A stretch of DNA of 64,000 bases from Sciurus carolinensis (taxonomy: Eukaryota; Chordata; Mammalia; Rodentia; Sciuridae), in NCBI RefSeq assembly GCF_902686445.1, contig NC_062220.1, positions 116,484,643-116,548,642 of the forward strand, in the 5' to 3' direction. Made by a program: the position numbers and the translations under genes. Every line of letters starts with the position of its first letter. Position 1 is the first letter of the stretch. The notes beneath the pieces are model-generated. The model was not told the DNA's origin, did no database searches, and saw only the letters and a program-made list of their open reading frames with translations. This document shows, in pieces, positions 21,758 to 34,132 of the stretch.

Positions 21758-21980
21758 AAAATTGTTCTAATTAGTTATACAGGGCAGTAGAATGCATTTT
21801 GACTCATCATACATGAATGGAGTATAACTTCTCATTCTTCTGGTTGTATATGTTGTAAATCACACCAGTCATGTAACCATATATGTACATAGGATAATAA
21901 TGTCTGATTTATTCTACTGTCCTTCTTATCTCCATACCCTCTTCCCTCTCTTCACTCCCCTCTGCCTAAATCCAAAGAAT
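21758..21980 (-). mobile_element. L1 3' UTR fragment inserted in L1 ORF1
   Basis: Minus-strand L1 3' UTR (ttagttatacagggcagtagaatgc through a CT-rich block). Bounded by an imperfect 17-bp duplication cagatttggtcctttaa / caggtttggtcttttaa at 21741-21757 and 21981-21997, with ORF1 sequence continuing on both sides. Confidence 0.75.
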
Positions 21981-22194
21981 CAGGTTTGGTCTTTTAAAGT
22001 TGTCCCAGGGTTCTTGTGTATTCTGATCATGTTCAATAATTTTTTCTCTTTATTACCTTCTGTGTATTCAAGATCATATTGCCTATCTTTAAGACCTGTA
22101 GCTCTGTCTTCAAAGGCTGAGATTCCATTTTCGATGCAATCTAATTGGTTAATTATGCTTCAGTTGAGTTTTTATGCTTTTATTTTGTTTATTC

Positions 22195-22258
22195 CTTTTT
22201 TTGCCCACATGTGTCCGGCAAGCACTCTACCACAGAGCTACATCTCCAGTCCTCAATT
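22195..22258 (-). repeat. ID-type SINE fragment
   Basis: Minus strand reads gaggactggagatgtagctctgtggtagagtgcttgccgg, the 5' half of an ID element including the A box. The 3' half is lost. Confidence 0.65.
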
Positions 22259-22800
22259 AAGTTTTAAACTCAATTGTGTCTTTCATTTCTAGGAGTTCTA
22301 CTTGGTTTCTTTTTAATTATTTCTATTTATTTATTAAAATGAACTTTTATCTTCTATAAGTGCTCTCTAGTTCCTTCCTTCAATCTTCCTTAAGTTCATT
22401 GAGAATTTTAATAATCTGTTTTTTATAGTCTTTCTCTGGGTTTTGTCCACTTCACTATCAGTGGTATCCTTTGTTGGGGAATTGTAGGTTTGGGGGAAAA
22501 TTTATTTGCCTGTTTTCTTGTGTTTTTAAAGATCTTGAACTTGCATATCATTTGAGGTGGATTTCCCTACCTATTTTTTGCATGTGACCTTTTGTGTTTA
22601 ATTATCTTTTTCTGGGACTTATCTCTTTTTTTATGTATGTAGATGCCAATGTGAGGACCTAAGTATCCTCTCTGATTGTTCCTCCTTGGGTCCTTGTTGT
22701 TTTGGGACATTTGTTTCCTCACTTCTTTGAGTTGGAGTAATGTCAGGGAATGTTTAGTTCAATGGCAGAGTCTCTAACCTGTGGACTTAGTGTCCCTATA

Positions 22801-23513
22801 GTTTTGCAACGCCTCACAGAATGGGGAAAAATAAACAATTGTAACAATTACTGCAAACAACAAACCATACACAGTGTAAAATGAAATACACAGTTTCTAC
22901 TAAGAGGTCTTCAGCATTAATTGCCACCAATAAAGAGGAATGGTGGCTTCAGCTATTGTTAAGAGTAAAAACAATAACCATGAACTAGGTCTGGCTTAAA
23001 AGTAAACAACAGGTTTACAGAAGTAATTATAGTATTAATTCACAGAAGTAGTTATAGTATTAATATTAATGGTGGAGATAGGAGTTATAAGAGCCAATTA
23101 GTTCTGAAAGAGAGTAGAAATACAGTTAACTAAGGGAAAATAATTGTGCTATGAAGTTAGCAAAGACTTAATGATTTCAAAAAGTTATCAGAGAGAGTGC
23201 ATAAAAGATGCAAGTGATGTTTATATGGAAGGGGGAAAATAAAGAAGGAAAGTATTGGGAGGCAGGAAGAGGAAAAAATAGAATTTGGTCATTAGTGGGA
23301 GAAGATATGAGAGAACAAGAAACAAGAGAAATGATCAAATGAAAATAGTACAAATCAAACTAAAATATATAATCCAAAAATCTCAATCCCTCAAAAGACA
23401 ATGCTAACAAAAATTAATTACATTTTTAAAATGCTAAAAATGAGAGAAAAAAAAATAAGTGTATGCATATATATCCCTGGAACTAATCAGCACAACCAGA
23501 ATTCTCATGCATA

Positions 23514-23549
<36 letters not shown>

Positions 23550-24850
23550 CACACAAAGAATAAAAAGTAAATAAAATAAAATGTAAATTTTTTAAAAGAT
23601 CAAAAATAAATAAAAGAAACTCCTCCACTGAAGGTGTCAGAATAGTTGACCAGATTGGGTAGTCACTTTCTCTGTCCAACTGTCTTTCCGATTCTTCTTG
23701 AGTTTTGTACTGCTAGAATGAGGAGTGGGGCTTTTGTGTTGCTCTTTTAAGTACCAGTTGGAGCAGCCTAAGATTAAAAACATTTACTATAAGACTCAGC
23801 TTCCTTTCTCACCAGTATGAGGTGGAGTGGGTTAAGACATATTTTCAGTTGATGTTTTATCCATTTGGACCAGTTTAGGGCACTCCCAGAATGCAACTTA
23901 TGCAGTGTTCTGTGAAGGGAGTTCCAGAAAGTGGGCTTAAGTCTAATCATGCCACAGGGGCTTTGTTGGGTGGTGTCTGTTTTGAAGAGGTTAGACTGAC
24001 TGACCCCTAAGACTTGACAGTAGCCAATCTCTGATTCAGGTCTGATTCTCAGGAACCTCTCAAGATAGCCAATCATGGAGGGCAGGTGGCAAAGTTCCAC
24101 TCACTTCTGCACACAGCCTTTCAGGGTTTATGTCCCTGAGCATGTTTATCTTGCCCACTGAGATGATTGGTTCACTTTGGCTGGTCACATGAGCCACCAG
24201 ACACAAAGAAAAAGCTAGTTGGGTTCTCCTTCACCTTTGTGACTTGAATCCTCCTGGGTACAGTCTATTCTGCACCTGTTTCACTCACCTTTCATCAGTT
24301 CCAGCCTAGGTCACTTAGATACCTGCTGAAATATCATGGCTATGTTTTTTGTTTTTGTTTTTTCTGATTTCCTAGGTCCCACACTCACCATGGTGGAGCA
24401 CTTGCCCCATGAAGGTTTTTGCCTCATTTCCCTGTGGCTAGTTGAGATACAGGATGTTCTTTTCAAGCACAAGCATGCTGTGTATCCCTTTGAACCAGCT
24501 AAGACTAGGCAACATTTTTAACCCCAGTTTCCTCTGTACAAATTCTGTGTTTCCCCTTCATCTGTCTTTGGTGAATCCATGCTGGCAGTGATTGTGGGGC
24601 CTCTGGGTCAGTTCTGATGTATTCTTTCTTCTTTATTTATCATACCCAAATTTCTGAGTCCCTAAGCCAATTCAATATTAAATTTTAGTAAAATCCTTCT
24701 TTCAACCACCTTTCTGAGAAGCTGTACACCTGCTGCTTTGGTCCCATGCCATGGTGTATCTTGGGATGCAACTTTTCTATATTCTACCATTCTGTCCCCC
24801 CAAGTATATAATTTTGAAAATAAAGTTAACCATAAAGAAAAGATGTTAAG
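22801..24850. other. Unassigned sequence
   Basis: No gene recognised. A (TC)n run sits at 23515-23546. The 108-codon minus frame 23774-24100 has no known domain; it may belong to an old L1 5' region but I cannot support that. Confidence 0.35.
23515..23546. repeat. (TC)n microsatellite
   Basis: About 16 uninterrupted TC units. Confidence 0.95.
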
Positions 24851-26395
24851 AGACCACCAGAATATTCAAGTATTCTGAGATAACATTAAGAGGCTGAATT
24901 TAAGGTTCACTGGAATAGATGAACGCTCTGAAATATAAGGTATTGGGATGAATAATCATTTTTTAATAATCATTTTAATGAGAAAAATATCAGTAAATTT
25001 TCCAAACCTTAATAATGTGACAGAAATTCAAATACAAGAGGCATATAGAATTTCAAATATGCAAAATCACAATATGTCCTTTCCAAGACATTATAAAGAA
25101 AATGCCTAACTTACAGAATAAAGATAGAATTTGAAGATCTGCATGGAAAAAAATGTCTGGTCACATTTACAGGTAAAACCATCTGGATTTCAACAGACTT
25201 CTGAGTCCATACCTAAAAGCCAGGAGGGCTTGGAATAATACATATTGAACTCTGAAAGAAAATGGATGCCCACCAAGAATACTGTATCCAGAAAAAATTA
25301 AGGTTCAGAATTGAAAATGAAATAAAATCCTTCCATTACACACAGAAGCTGAAATAATTTATAACTAGAAATCTTTAAAAAAATCCTGCACAATAAAATA
25401 TTTTATAAAGAAGAAATGAAAAATAATAATGAAAGCCAGCATAGTGAAGAATTACACTAAAGGAATATTAAATTAAAGGAGAATCAAGTCTAATTTAAAC
25501 ATTAGAAATGAATCAAGATGGCAGGAAATAAAAATAATCTCTCAGTAATAACTCTGAATGTAAGTCATCTAAAATTTTATTCAAGGGAAACAGGTTGGCA
25601 GGTTGTATTAAAACACAAGACCCAACAATATGCTATTGGCAAGAGACTCACCTCACAGGCAAAGACATCCACAACCTGAAGGTTAAAAGATGTGAAAAAG
25701 TATTTCATTCACATGGGACTTGTAAACAAACAGGTGTAGCTATTCACATATCAGATAAAGTGAACTTTAAGCCAAGATTAATTAGAAGGCAAAGAAAATC
25801 AAGACTACTTGTGGGAATCATACGTTAACAAGGTATTATGATTAAGAAATATTCATGTCCCAAACAAAGGTGAATCCACATACATTAAACACATCCTTTT
25901 TAATATTAAGAATCAAATAGAAAGACACTAGAATGAGACAGACATTATTACCCTATGTACATGTATGATTACATGAATGGTGTGAATCTGCATCATGTAA
26001 AACCATAGAAACAACAAGTTGTACCCCATTTCTGTACAATGAATCAAAATTCAGTCTGTAAAAATAAAAAAAATCAAATAGATTATAATAAAATACTTTG
26101 TGACTTTAACATGACTCTCTCATCACTGGAGAGATCATCTAACCATAAGCTAAGAAATTAATAATATGGACCTAACAGAAATCTGTAGAATATTTCATCC
26201 ATTAATGACTGAATTCACTTTTTTTCAGCAACACAAGGAACATTTGATAATATAGACCATATTTTAGGCCACATAGCAAATCTTTGCAAACACAAAAACA
26301 CCGAGATAATAACTTGCATCCTATCAGATCACAATGGAATGAAATTAGAAATCAACAATAAGACAAAAATGGAAACCACTCTAACACCTTCTAGT
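24850..26395 (+). mobile_element. L1 fragment: ORF1 end and ORF2 endonuclease region
   Basis: ORF1 C-terminal traces at 24880-25480, then ORF2 with DPTICYWQETHLTGKDIHNLKVK (25595-25828), the endonuclease block in which the Glu of QETH is catalytic. Stops are present. The sequence ends abruptly near 26395, where an inverted L1 piece begins. Confidence 0.75.
25921..26071 (+). mobile_element. L1 3' tail inserted in the L1 endonuclease region
   Basis: The segment reads gaatgagacagacattattac through gtacaatgaatcaaaattcagtctg and an A-rich tail. A 10-bp duplication AATCAAATAG flanks it (25911-25920 and 26072-26081). Severely 5'-truncated. Confidence 0.8.
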
Positions 26396-26990
26396 TTGTA
26401 TTTCAGAGTCTTTATTTACCCTCATGATTCTTAAATTTGGTATCCTGATGTTTTCCTAGATGTCTTGAATATTCTGATCATGTTCTGTTAATATCCTTTG
26501 TGGTCAACTTTATTTACATGATTATATAGTCTGTAAGGTTTAAAAAAAATCTGTCTTCAAAGTAGTCTAACCTAATGGTGATGCTTTTCACTGAATTTTT
26601 AATTTAATCCATGATTTTCATTGGGTCCTTTTTCAGGATCTCTAGCTCTTTTTTGAAGTGATCTTTCAATTCCTGTATTTTCTCTAATTTCACTCCTTGC
26701 ATATTCTTTTCTCTCATTGAAAACTTTATGAACTTTCCCAATTCTTTCTCTGAGATTTCCTCAACTGTAGAGTCAATGGGGTCAGTTGTTGAAGTACTGT
26801 GGTCTGTTCAGGGTGGTTTATTCCATAGCTTTTTAAAATTGCTTGTCTACTCATCTTTTGGGATGGTTATTGCTGCTTCTTTTAAGCAAGAGACTACAAC
26901 ATGAACTTCTTTCTCTCAGGAACCCTAAGTTGGGTGAATAGCTAGGCATTGATGTTTTAACTCAACATGTGGCCTCTGCAGTTCCCAGTA
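26396..26990 (-). mobile_element. L1 ORF1 5' region, inverted relative to its neighbour
   Basis: Minus-strand ORF1 sequence (the complement of ctcatgattcttaaatttgg and of the coiled-coil coding region to about 26960), abutting the plus-strand L1 at 26395 without a visible A tail or target duplication. Confidence 0.65.
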
Positions 26991-27395
26991 CTACTTTGTG
27001 AGAAACCACTGAATCTTATTTACTACAATTACTTCAGAGCCAAGCCATGTACTATTCAACCTTATGAAAAGTAAAGACTTATTGATACTGTTCTGAACCA
27101 TTCCTATAATCCAGGTATAAACTTGTGGTAAATTCTGGAATAGGTAAAAAATTAGTTATTAATATGGGCAAAATGAATAGAAAAAGAAAAAGAAAGATAA
27201 TATATACACCAAGGTAAAAGGAGAAAAAGATGAATGGTGGAATTTGAGGCAATAGCAGATAATGTAAGAGGGAGAATAGAGGTTAAGTGGACCAAGTATA
27301 AACTGGAGCTAGAAAAAAAAAAGACAAAGAGAATGATTCCCTGGACTGATAACACAGTCACAGTAAGACATACTCCTCCAGACTGTTCAAGGGGG
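26991..27395. other. Unassigned sequence
   Basis: No gene or repeat that I can name. Confidence 0.35.
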
Positions 27396-28812
27396 ACAGT
27401 GAAAAGTGGTGTCAGACCTCCTACTTTGGTCGTTTCATGACCTTACTCTGTTGGAAGATTACACCAGGTTCAAACTGTCCAGGACTCAGTCCCTTGGTCT
27501 GCTATTTCTCAGGAGTTGACACCACCAAGCTCTCACCAACATCCTTGGAGGACAACAATACAAACATGAATTCCCAGAGCTCGCAACAGCAGATCCTTGG
27601 CCAGCTTGCCCCTGGACGAGGAGGCAGAAGAGTACACTTTGACCAGTGTTGCTGGAGAGGACAACATGGAACATGGCTCCCGGCTCTGGAGACAGCAGGA
27701 TCAGCATCAGAGTGTAGGGTATGGGATGGTACGGAGGGACAGGAGGTCTGTGGTGACTGCAGTTGGAGCAGTGTGCTTTCCACTCTTGACTGATGAGTTC
27801 CCAGGTCCTTCCGGTTCTTCCTTCTGCTAAACTCATTCATGCAGAGGATGCAGACGGCCTTGGAGCTATCCAGGTGGGACAGAAGTGACTCCTGACTGCT
27901 GATCTCCTCCTGGAACCAGACTTGGTCTTATGAAGCAGAAGGTTTCTTCCCACCACGCCCTCTACAGTTTTGTCATAAAGGAATGCAGTGACGTGGGGTA
28001 CCACCACACCAGGACCTCCTCCTGCTGTCCTTCTCAGGACTGACACATCGGAGTTTTCAGAAGAGAATACTGACACGGGATCATCCTTTATGCGATCAAG
28101 GAGCGGGATCTTAGGTGCTATTTTCTGGACAAATCTGATGGGAGGGAGTGCCGAGCTGGGGACACACACTTTGGCAGGTTGTGGCGAAAGCAGGAGCCAG
28201 AGGTGAGAAAGGAGGGCCCCAAGACAGTCACACTTCTGTTCTCAGGAATGAGCTTAGTGGAGTGCCCTCACCTAAAGTGTCCCATGAGGGAACTTGTACT
28301 CAAGTACTTTTCATTTTTTCCCCCTCTACTGAACTCTTTCTTACTTTACCTACATATTGTCTTAGTGCTATCTCAAGGAGAGATAAAGAAATGCTTCCAA
28401 ACTGCAGATTTCTTGGTGCAGCTGATGTGTCAGCTAGAAAGAAGGTGCTGGGTCTCCCCTTCCACAACTATGCTATATAGCATGTTGCACTGGGAGAACA
28501 GAAACACATGGTCAGCCTCCCACTCAGCAGAGAAGTACTTCCCAGGGGGCTGACTGGAACAGCTCACTGCTACCCAGGCTTCTGCCTCCACAACATCACT
28601 GTCCCTGTGCTTCATGTCTTTCTGTTCACTCTGAAAGTCTATTTCTTCCAAACAGTGACTAGGAATTGGATCATCATCTTCCCACTCTCATTTGAAACAA
28701 AATCACTGTCTCTATTGGAGCAAGTGTTCTGGTATTCTCCATGACCATCCATAACTCTCCTAGCTCCTCCATCATGCTAACATCTTAGGTTGATTAAAAA
28801 AAAAAAAAAAAC
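27396..28812. other. GC-richer block of unknown origin, possible decayed gene or retrocopy
   Basis: Clearly richer in G+C than its surroundings and dense in overlapping frames of 70-124 codons on both strands. On the minus strand, 28651-28430 reads EEIDFQSEQKDMKHRDSDVV.. and 28169-27837 reads IRFVQKIAPKIPLLDRIKDD.., which look protein-like, but no frame extends through. On the plus strand a 16-base A run at 28796-28811 ends the block and could be the tail of a retrocopy. I do not recognise a family and cannot decide the coding strand. Confidence 0.3.
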
Positions 28813-29540
28813 TCATCCAAATGCTCATTTGTGCCCCCAAATGCATATTACCTTCACCTTTTCATAACCATCGCACCATCGAGGATGTTTCTAAGAACAT
28901 GGTTAATCATCAATATCAGTGGAAAGCAGAGTGTGGCACACATGAACACATTGTCTTGGGGCACAGAGCACTGTGTTCAAGGAGTTCTGCTAAATGCTTC
29001 ACAGGGTGGACATGTTTATGCAGTGGAGACTTGCATCTGGTATTAAATATAGGATCCCCAACCCTTGGCAACATAAGGTCCTTTTGCATTTCTGTCTCCA
29101 TGCTTTCTGAACTCCACTTCCCAGTTTTCCTCACTCTCCAAATTCCAAGCCCATCAAGGATCTCACCTTGGCACAGACCACAAAGGGCTGACAACTAACT
29201 TCACTATGAGCACACCCATTCATTAACTGCCTTGTCTGGCCTGGCAGACCCTCTTGTGGCCTGGGCCAGTCAGGCATGATGCCTGGAAGCTCTGCCCCTC
29301 CTGGGTCATGTGTAGGGAGTGGAGGGGGGGCATTGGTTTTTTTTTTTTTTAGGTTGATTCACTCATTATTAAAACCTCAGACCTGGTTCACTCCATAGCC
29401 TTACCTAGCAGCTTCCATTTCTTTCGTGAGCTTCCAGGATCCTGATGTGTCAATTGAAGCCCATTCATATTATCTGCTCTTGATAAATATGGGAATTCGT
29501 AACTCAAATGCTTAATTAACTTCACTTTTAAGGGATATTT
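28813..29540. other. Unassigned sequence
   Basis: No gene that I can name. Short frames at 28821-29198 overlap on both strands without recognisable domains. Confidence 0.35.
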
Positions 29541-29880
29541 TTTCTTTTATTTTTCTTTTTTATGTTATTCTAGTGCATTATAATTATACATAGTAGTGGG
29601 GTTCATTGTGACATATTTGTATATGCACATTATTTGCTCCAATACATTTCCCAGTGCTTCCCTTTTTCCTCCTCTCCTACTCCTCCTCTTGTTCTCCTTC
29701 CTCTATACTTCTGATCTTTCATCTATTTATTTACGTCTATATTCTTCCCCACTGATTCATTGTAATTTTACATAAAAAGTGGAATTTACTGTGATATATT
29801 CATATATGCATGTAGAATAATTTGGTCTTTTTTATATACCTGTTCTCTTTTCCTACCCACCCCTTGATCCTCTATCTCTA
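29541..29880 (-). repeat. Old L1 3'-end-like sequence, two imperfect copies
   Basis: The phrase cattataattatacatagtagtggggttcattgtgacatat is echoed about 190 bp later (cattgtaattttacataaaaagtgg..actgtgatatatt). The layout resembles minus-strand L1 3' tails elsewhere in the window. Confidence 0.4.
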
Positions 29881-29884
29881 CTGA

Positions 29885-30002
29885 TTTCCTTAAAGGATAA
29901 AAATTTTTGGTGTGTAAATTTATGATTACACAAATGGTATGCCTTTACTCCATATACAGAGAATCAAAATGTATCCCATTTGTTTACAATAAAAAAAAAA
30001 AG
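29885..30002 (+). mobile_element. L1 3' tail fragment
   Basis: Reads taaatttatgattacacaaatgg..gtatcccatttgtttacaat and an A run to 30002. This is the same tail as the young L1s at 10834-11555 and 40180-41400. Confidence 0.75.
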
Positions 30003-31325
30003 AATCTTAACTATTTTGTAATGAACCATCACTTCCATCCCTCCAAACCCTGTTCTGGCCTTTCCCCTCCATTCTTCTCTCCTCCTTGGTTCCCTGCTGC
30101 TGTCTCTTAGCCCTCACTTTAGTAAAACCTCTTTAAACATCTAGTCTTTTCACTCATTGAACATCTAGTCTTTTCACTCACTGAACACCTTACTGTCCAC
30201 CTCTAATTCTTACCCTATTTGTTGTCCCTCTCCCTGATTCTGAGACTCTACCTAGGCCAACATGTGATCACTACAGGGCCAGCATCTCAGAGCCTGGATT
30301 CAAAGGAGAGGTTTAAAGATCCCCATGCCCAGGAGTTGGCTCTGATATCTTTCCCCACCTGCCTGAGGCTGATCAATAACCCAGTGCCTAGAGAGGTCTC
30401 TGTTTCTATTTATAATTTAAAACTCTCTAATATATTATTCTTAGATCACCAGGAAATATACAGGAAACAACACACACCATTGTACATAGATAGACACATT
30501 AGTTCATTAATTTTCCATATTATTCTTTTTGAATGGCTCTCTGATTTAGCCCAGGCTTCACAGATCACAACACTGACCACTAACCAGTACTTGCAAACTC
30601 CTGGACCCAGGGACTGTGAGGCTTGATGCTGTCAGTCATGTTGGCCTCTGTCATGAGCTCCTGACCTCCATATTCAACAACTTCAACTCCCTCTTCACCA
30701 TGGGTTTCATAGAAAAAGCTCCTGATAGCTGAATGCTAAGGTAATCCAAATTTCTAACTAGAATCTCTCTGGGGAAAGGCAGATGTAGAAGTGAACAAGA
30801 GCTTGCATGCTTTGGCTTCAGTGATAGTAATCATAATTATACAGTGGGTAAAAGTTCAAATTAGATGGCATTTAATTCAACTTATCTCTTCATACAAAAA
30901 GTTGGATCAGACTTTTAAATCTTTTAAATCAAATAATTGTTTTTCAGACTTTCAATATGCCTCCAATTATTTATTATTCAGTACTCTCCTTACACAAGCC
31001 CTTCAGGCACATCTTAACAAGTTATACAATTCCCACCTACTCTTACAGGTTAATGTGTTGTTTCTGGAAGTTTCCATGTTTCACACATAAAGGAGATAAT
31101 TAATTCATCCACACGCTAACACAAATGAGTTTATCTTCTGAATTCATTAAGGATTATTCCATGTTTGAAAAGGAACATACTTAAGGAAAGGGCTAATTTA
31201 TGAGATTGCTTAGAGTTTAGTGAACCAAGGGCATCCTGAGTTGTCTGGGGGCACTGAGATAGTAAAGTGGAAATAAATAAACAAAAAAATTGATTTATAA
31301 AGCACTCCTGTTTTCCTCTTCATAA
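30003..31325. other. Unassigned sequence
   Basis: No gene recognised. It includes a short direct repeat of ttaaacatctagtcttttcactcattg-like sequence at 30132-30185. The frames at 30219-30626 and 30791-31090 have no known domain. Confidence 0.35.
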
Positions 31326-31875
31326 TTTTCAAGTAGATCCTATATCATAGTAGCCTTTTGTAGAACGTTTTAAAGTTTAGGTATAATATACATGCAGAAC
31401 ATGTAAAACATAAATGTACATCTCAGTGATGTATTGCAAAATAAGCACATAGTAACCACTACCCACATCAACCAAACTGATGGTCACACCATTCCAAAAA
31501 TTAGAAATTAACAGCACTCAGAGTCTCACCTTAGTCTGCATCTTTCCCAACCTAACCGCTATAACTTCTAATGCTATTTGTTTAGTCTTCCAGTTTCAGG
31601 CTATTATAAATAAAATAACTCAATGTGTATTCCTTGATCTATGGCTTCTTTTGCTCATTATTTTTGTGACATCCAGTCATGTTGCTATATGTAAGCTTAG
31701 TTTATTCATTTTCTTGACATATAAAACTCCATTGTAGTCACATATAAGCTTATCTGCTCCATTGTTCACGGTCATACTGCTTTGTCTATCTCTTGATGCA
31801 CATGGACATGTATTATTATCAGTTAGATTGTATGTGTGCATATCTTTCATTCTCAATCTTTTCAAAATTAGTGAT
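31326..31875 (+). mobile_element. Old L1 fragment (L1M-like 3' region)
   Basis: Matches in pattern the old mammalian L1 segment with tttaggtataatatacatgcag, gctattataaataaaataactc and ggcttcttttgctcattattt. Assignment from memory. Confidence 0.45.
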
Positions 31876-31959
31876 TCCGATTAGAAAGAAATGTGGGGAA
31901 ATTTCTTAAAAGAAATTGAGTATGTCTCTTACAAAAGTTATCAGATTAGAAAGAGAAAA

Positions 31960-33205
31960 TATGGCAGAAGAGAATAAAGAAGCAACTCACAACAGCTCCT
32001 CAGCAAAAGCGAGAAGACAGCGTCTCCGCAAAGTGGGTAACCAAAGAGAACTCACTGAAACTCAATACTAACTATTTAAACAGTTGAAATTATACAGACG
32101 TATAAAGTCAGAAACTCGAATGTAAAAAGTAATAAGTTAGAGAAATGTCAGCTCAAGCTCCAACCCTGGCACCAGCAAAGGGGTGGAACAGTGGAAACAA
32201 ACAAAGGAGATGGCTGTGTCTGGTGGATTAAAGAAAGAAAAAATAGAAAAATTGTCCTGGGGAAACCTGTGTAGTAGAGAGGAAAACTGATTTTAATGGG
32301 CACACAGAGGGTCAGTGGGGAAAGGAAAGTCAAAATTAGTTCCCCAGGGTAGGAAAGTTTGGCAGGGAGAGAGGGTGCAACACTCTGAGCACTCTATATG
32401 AAAAGCAGCCCAGCTGTAGCTGGGCTCCACCCCAGTGCTCAGAGAGGAAAATCTCCACCATAGTAACTGTCCTCTCTGCACACACCCCACTGGGAAAACT
32501 GCCACTGACCCAGCACCACTGCTATGGTTCACAGGCATGCCCAACAGGAAAAGCCACCTCAGCTGTGATCCATGCATGCACCAAACAGGGAAAGTCCCCA
32601 CTGTGTTCACACCTGGTGGGAAAAGCTGCTGCCACGGCCACTACCACTGCTGCTGCCCCTACTGCCCATGGGGAAAAACACTTCCTCCCCCCCACAGCTC
32701 ATGAATGCAACAAGTTGCACCCAGTGCAACTGTTAGCAGTGGCAGAAAGTTGGGAACTCCTGCAGCCAACTTAAAAAAAATCCCAGAAGACGCCTGAACC
32801 AAAGAGAGTAAAATAGGCACAAGGGATATTGTACTTGGACCAATTAGACTCTGGACTACAAGGGAGAAAGCTACCTTATTGCTGGCACTGTACTAGATAC
32901 ACAGAAGTATCTGTACTCAAAGGAAGATACTCAATATTTCATATGCATAGGGTGAAGCTCAAACCTGTGAAGGTTTTGTCCCTAGGCCCTAAAGCAGACT
33001 TCACCACAGACTCTAGATATCCAGACATCCTGCAGTGACTTGCATTCCCCCAGTAATAGGGGGTGTGGATCAATTCTCAAACTTCCACCCACAGAGTTTC
33101 AAAGTTCCATTGAGACTAAATCCCAATTACTAGAATCTTCAATTTATAACACTACACCAAGCCCATTGCAGAAACACAATTTGTCAGCACCCAAATTGTG
33201 ATATT
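31960..33205 (+). repeat. Possible L1 5' UTR with loose internal repeats
   Basis: Starts with atatggcagaagagaataaagaag, similar to the probable L1 5' boundary at about 51540 (minus strand). Between 32430 and 32720 a gggaaaa-plus-CCAC/CTGC pattern recurs at 35-60 bp intervals, suggesting degenerate monomers. No ORF1 follows directly because an LTR begins at about 33206. Confidence 0.35.
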
Positions 33206-33756
33206 CCAACTGTAATGGTCAATTTGAATAGTCAACCAGATTGGAGTAAGGGATGTGAAGATTGAGAGACTTCTGGGTATGTCAGTGAGGGATGATTGGC
33301 ATGTGGGATAGTGAACAGAAGTGGAGACCTTCCCTAAGTGTGGGGAGAACCATCCAATAGATTGGAGGCTTGGGTGGAATAAAGTTGGAAGAACAAAGAA
33401 GCAGCAGTAGATGCAAGCTCTATTTTTCTTGAATGGGTTCTTGATTGCTGCTGAGATCACCAGAGGACATCAGACACTCTCTCCTTCATTCTTCCAAAGT
33501 GGACTCTGTCAGTGCTTTTCCAGGGAGTTTCCAGAAACCTTCAGTCTTGGACTGAGGTAGCATCATTGATTCTTCTTGTTCTGAGGCTTTAGGATCTTAG
33601 ACTGCACAGTTACTGGTTCCTCCAGCTCTTCAGCCTGCATATGGCCATTGTGAACTATCCAGCTTCTGGTTATATAAGCCAATCTAAAAAAATCCCCTTT
33701 TTATAATCATACCTACTGTTGGTTCTGTTCCTCTAGAGAACCCTAATAACAGAAAT
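33206..33756 (+). repeat. ERVL-type LTR (MLT2-like)
   Basis: Begins tgtaatggtcaatttgaatag and ends ggttctgttcctctagagaaccctaataaca, the known start and end of MLT2/ERVL LTRs. The middle also agrees (gatgattggcatg.., atccaatagattggaggc, gcatatggccattgtgaac.. and tataagccaat). Confidence 0.75.
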
Positions 33757-34105
33757 TGGTACCAGGAGAGTTTCTAGAGAAACAGAATTATAAGAATAAA
33801 TTTTCTTACTTAGTTTTGTGGTTTCTGGAGTTGGCTGTCTGAATTGGTTAGGCTAACATTGCTAAAGTCTCCTACTGGTACTATGGAGAGCACTGATAAT
33901 CCATGGTGTGAACTGTTTAGAGAGATTAGTAAAGTAAATGCATTCGCTGCTCCCAATTCACCACTTATAAAAAGCAAGAAGTTTAGTGACTATATGTGAT
34001 ACCTTTAAACATTTCTGGAAAACCAGGAAATATTGTGATGTTGGTTGTTTGTTTCTAGCTTCACTGGATAAAGGGGAAGGATTAGAAACCCAATATCAAG
34101 GTACC
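33757..34105 (+). mobile_element. ERVL internal 5' end with primer-binding-site remnant
   Basis: Directly after the LTR the sequence reads attggtaccaggagagt, which resembles the tRNA-Leu primer-binding site that gives ERV-L its name. About 300 bp of leader-like sequence follow, then the solo LTR at 34133. Confidence 0.6.
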
Positions 34106-34132
34106 TACTATTAGGCCAGATGTTAGGCCAGA

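Larger units (their letters stand above)
19456..22800 (-). mobile_element. L1: ORF2, ORF1 and 5' part, on the 5' side of the retroviral insertion
   Basis: Minus-strand traces in order from right to left: ORF1 (to about 21180, including TFHNKNKLKVFMS and AIQKILKDKLHTEE near its C-terminus), the ORF2 endonuclease region (20654-20424, with ILGDVNMPLSPKDRSSKHKIN), and the reverse-transcriptase region with ILGDPKKRLKELYNKNYRTLKKE-like residues near 19490-19564. Many stops and frameshifts. It hosts two L1 3' fragments (20870-20990 and 21758-21980) and an ID trace. Confidence 0.8.

Noticed and set aside
27486..27840. Overlapping minus-strand frames rich in Pro, Ser and Cys as a possible secreted protein
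   Set aside because: Two frames of similar length overlap without a signal peptide or a family match, and neither extends through the block.
30132..30190. Short direct repeat around aacatctagtcttttcactca
   Set aside because: Only two adjacent units with no element structure; treated as a small tandem duplication.
32430..32720. CRISPR-like or satellite array
   Set aside because: The recurrence of gggaaaa is loose, with variable spacing and no conserved repeat; at most degenerate L1 5' UTR monomers.
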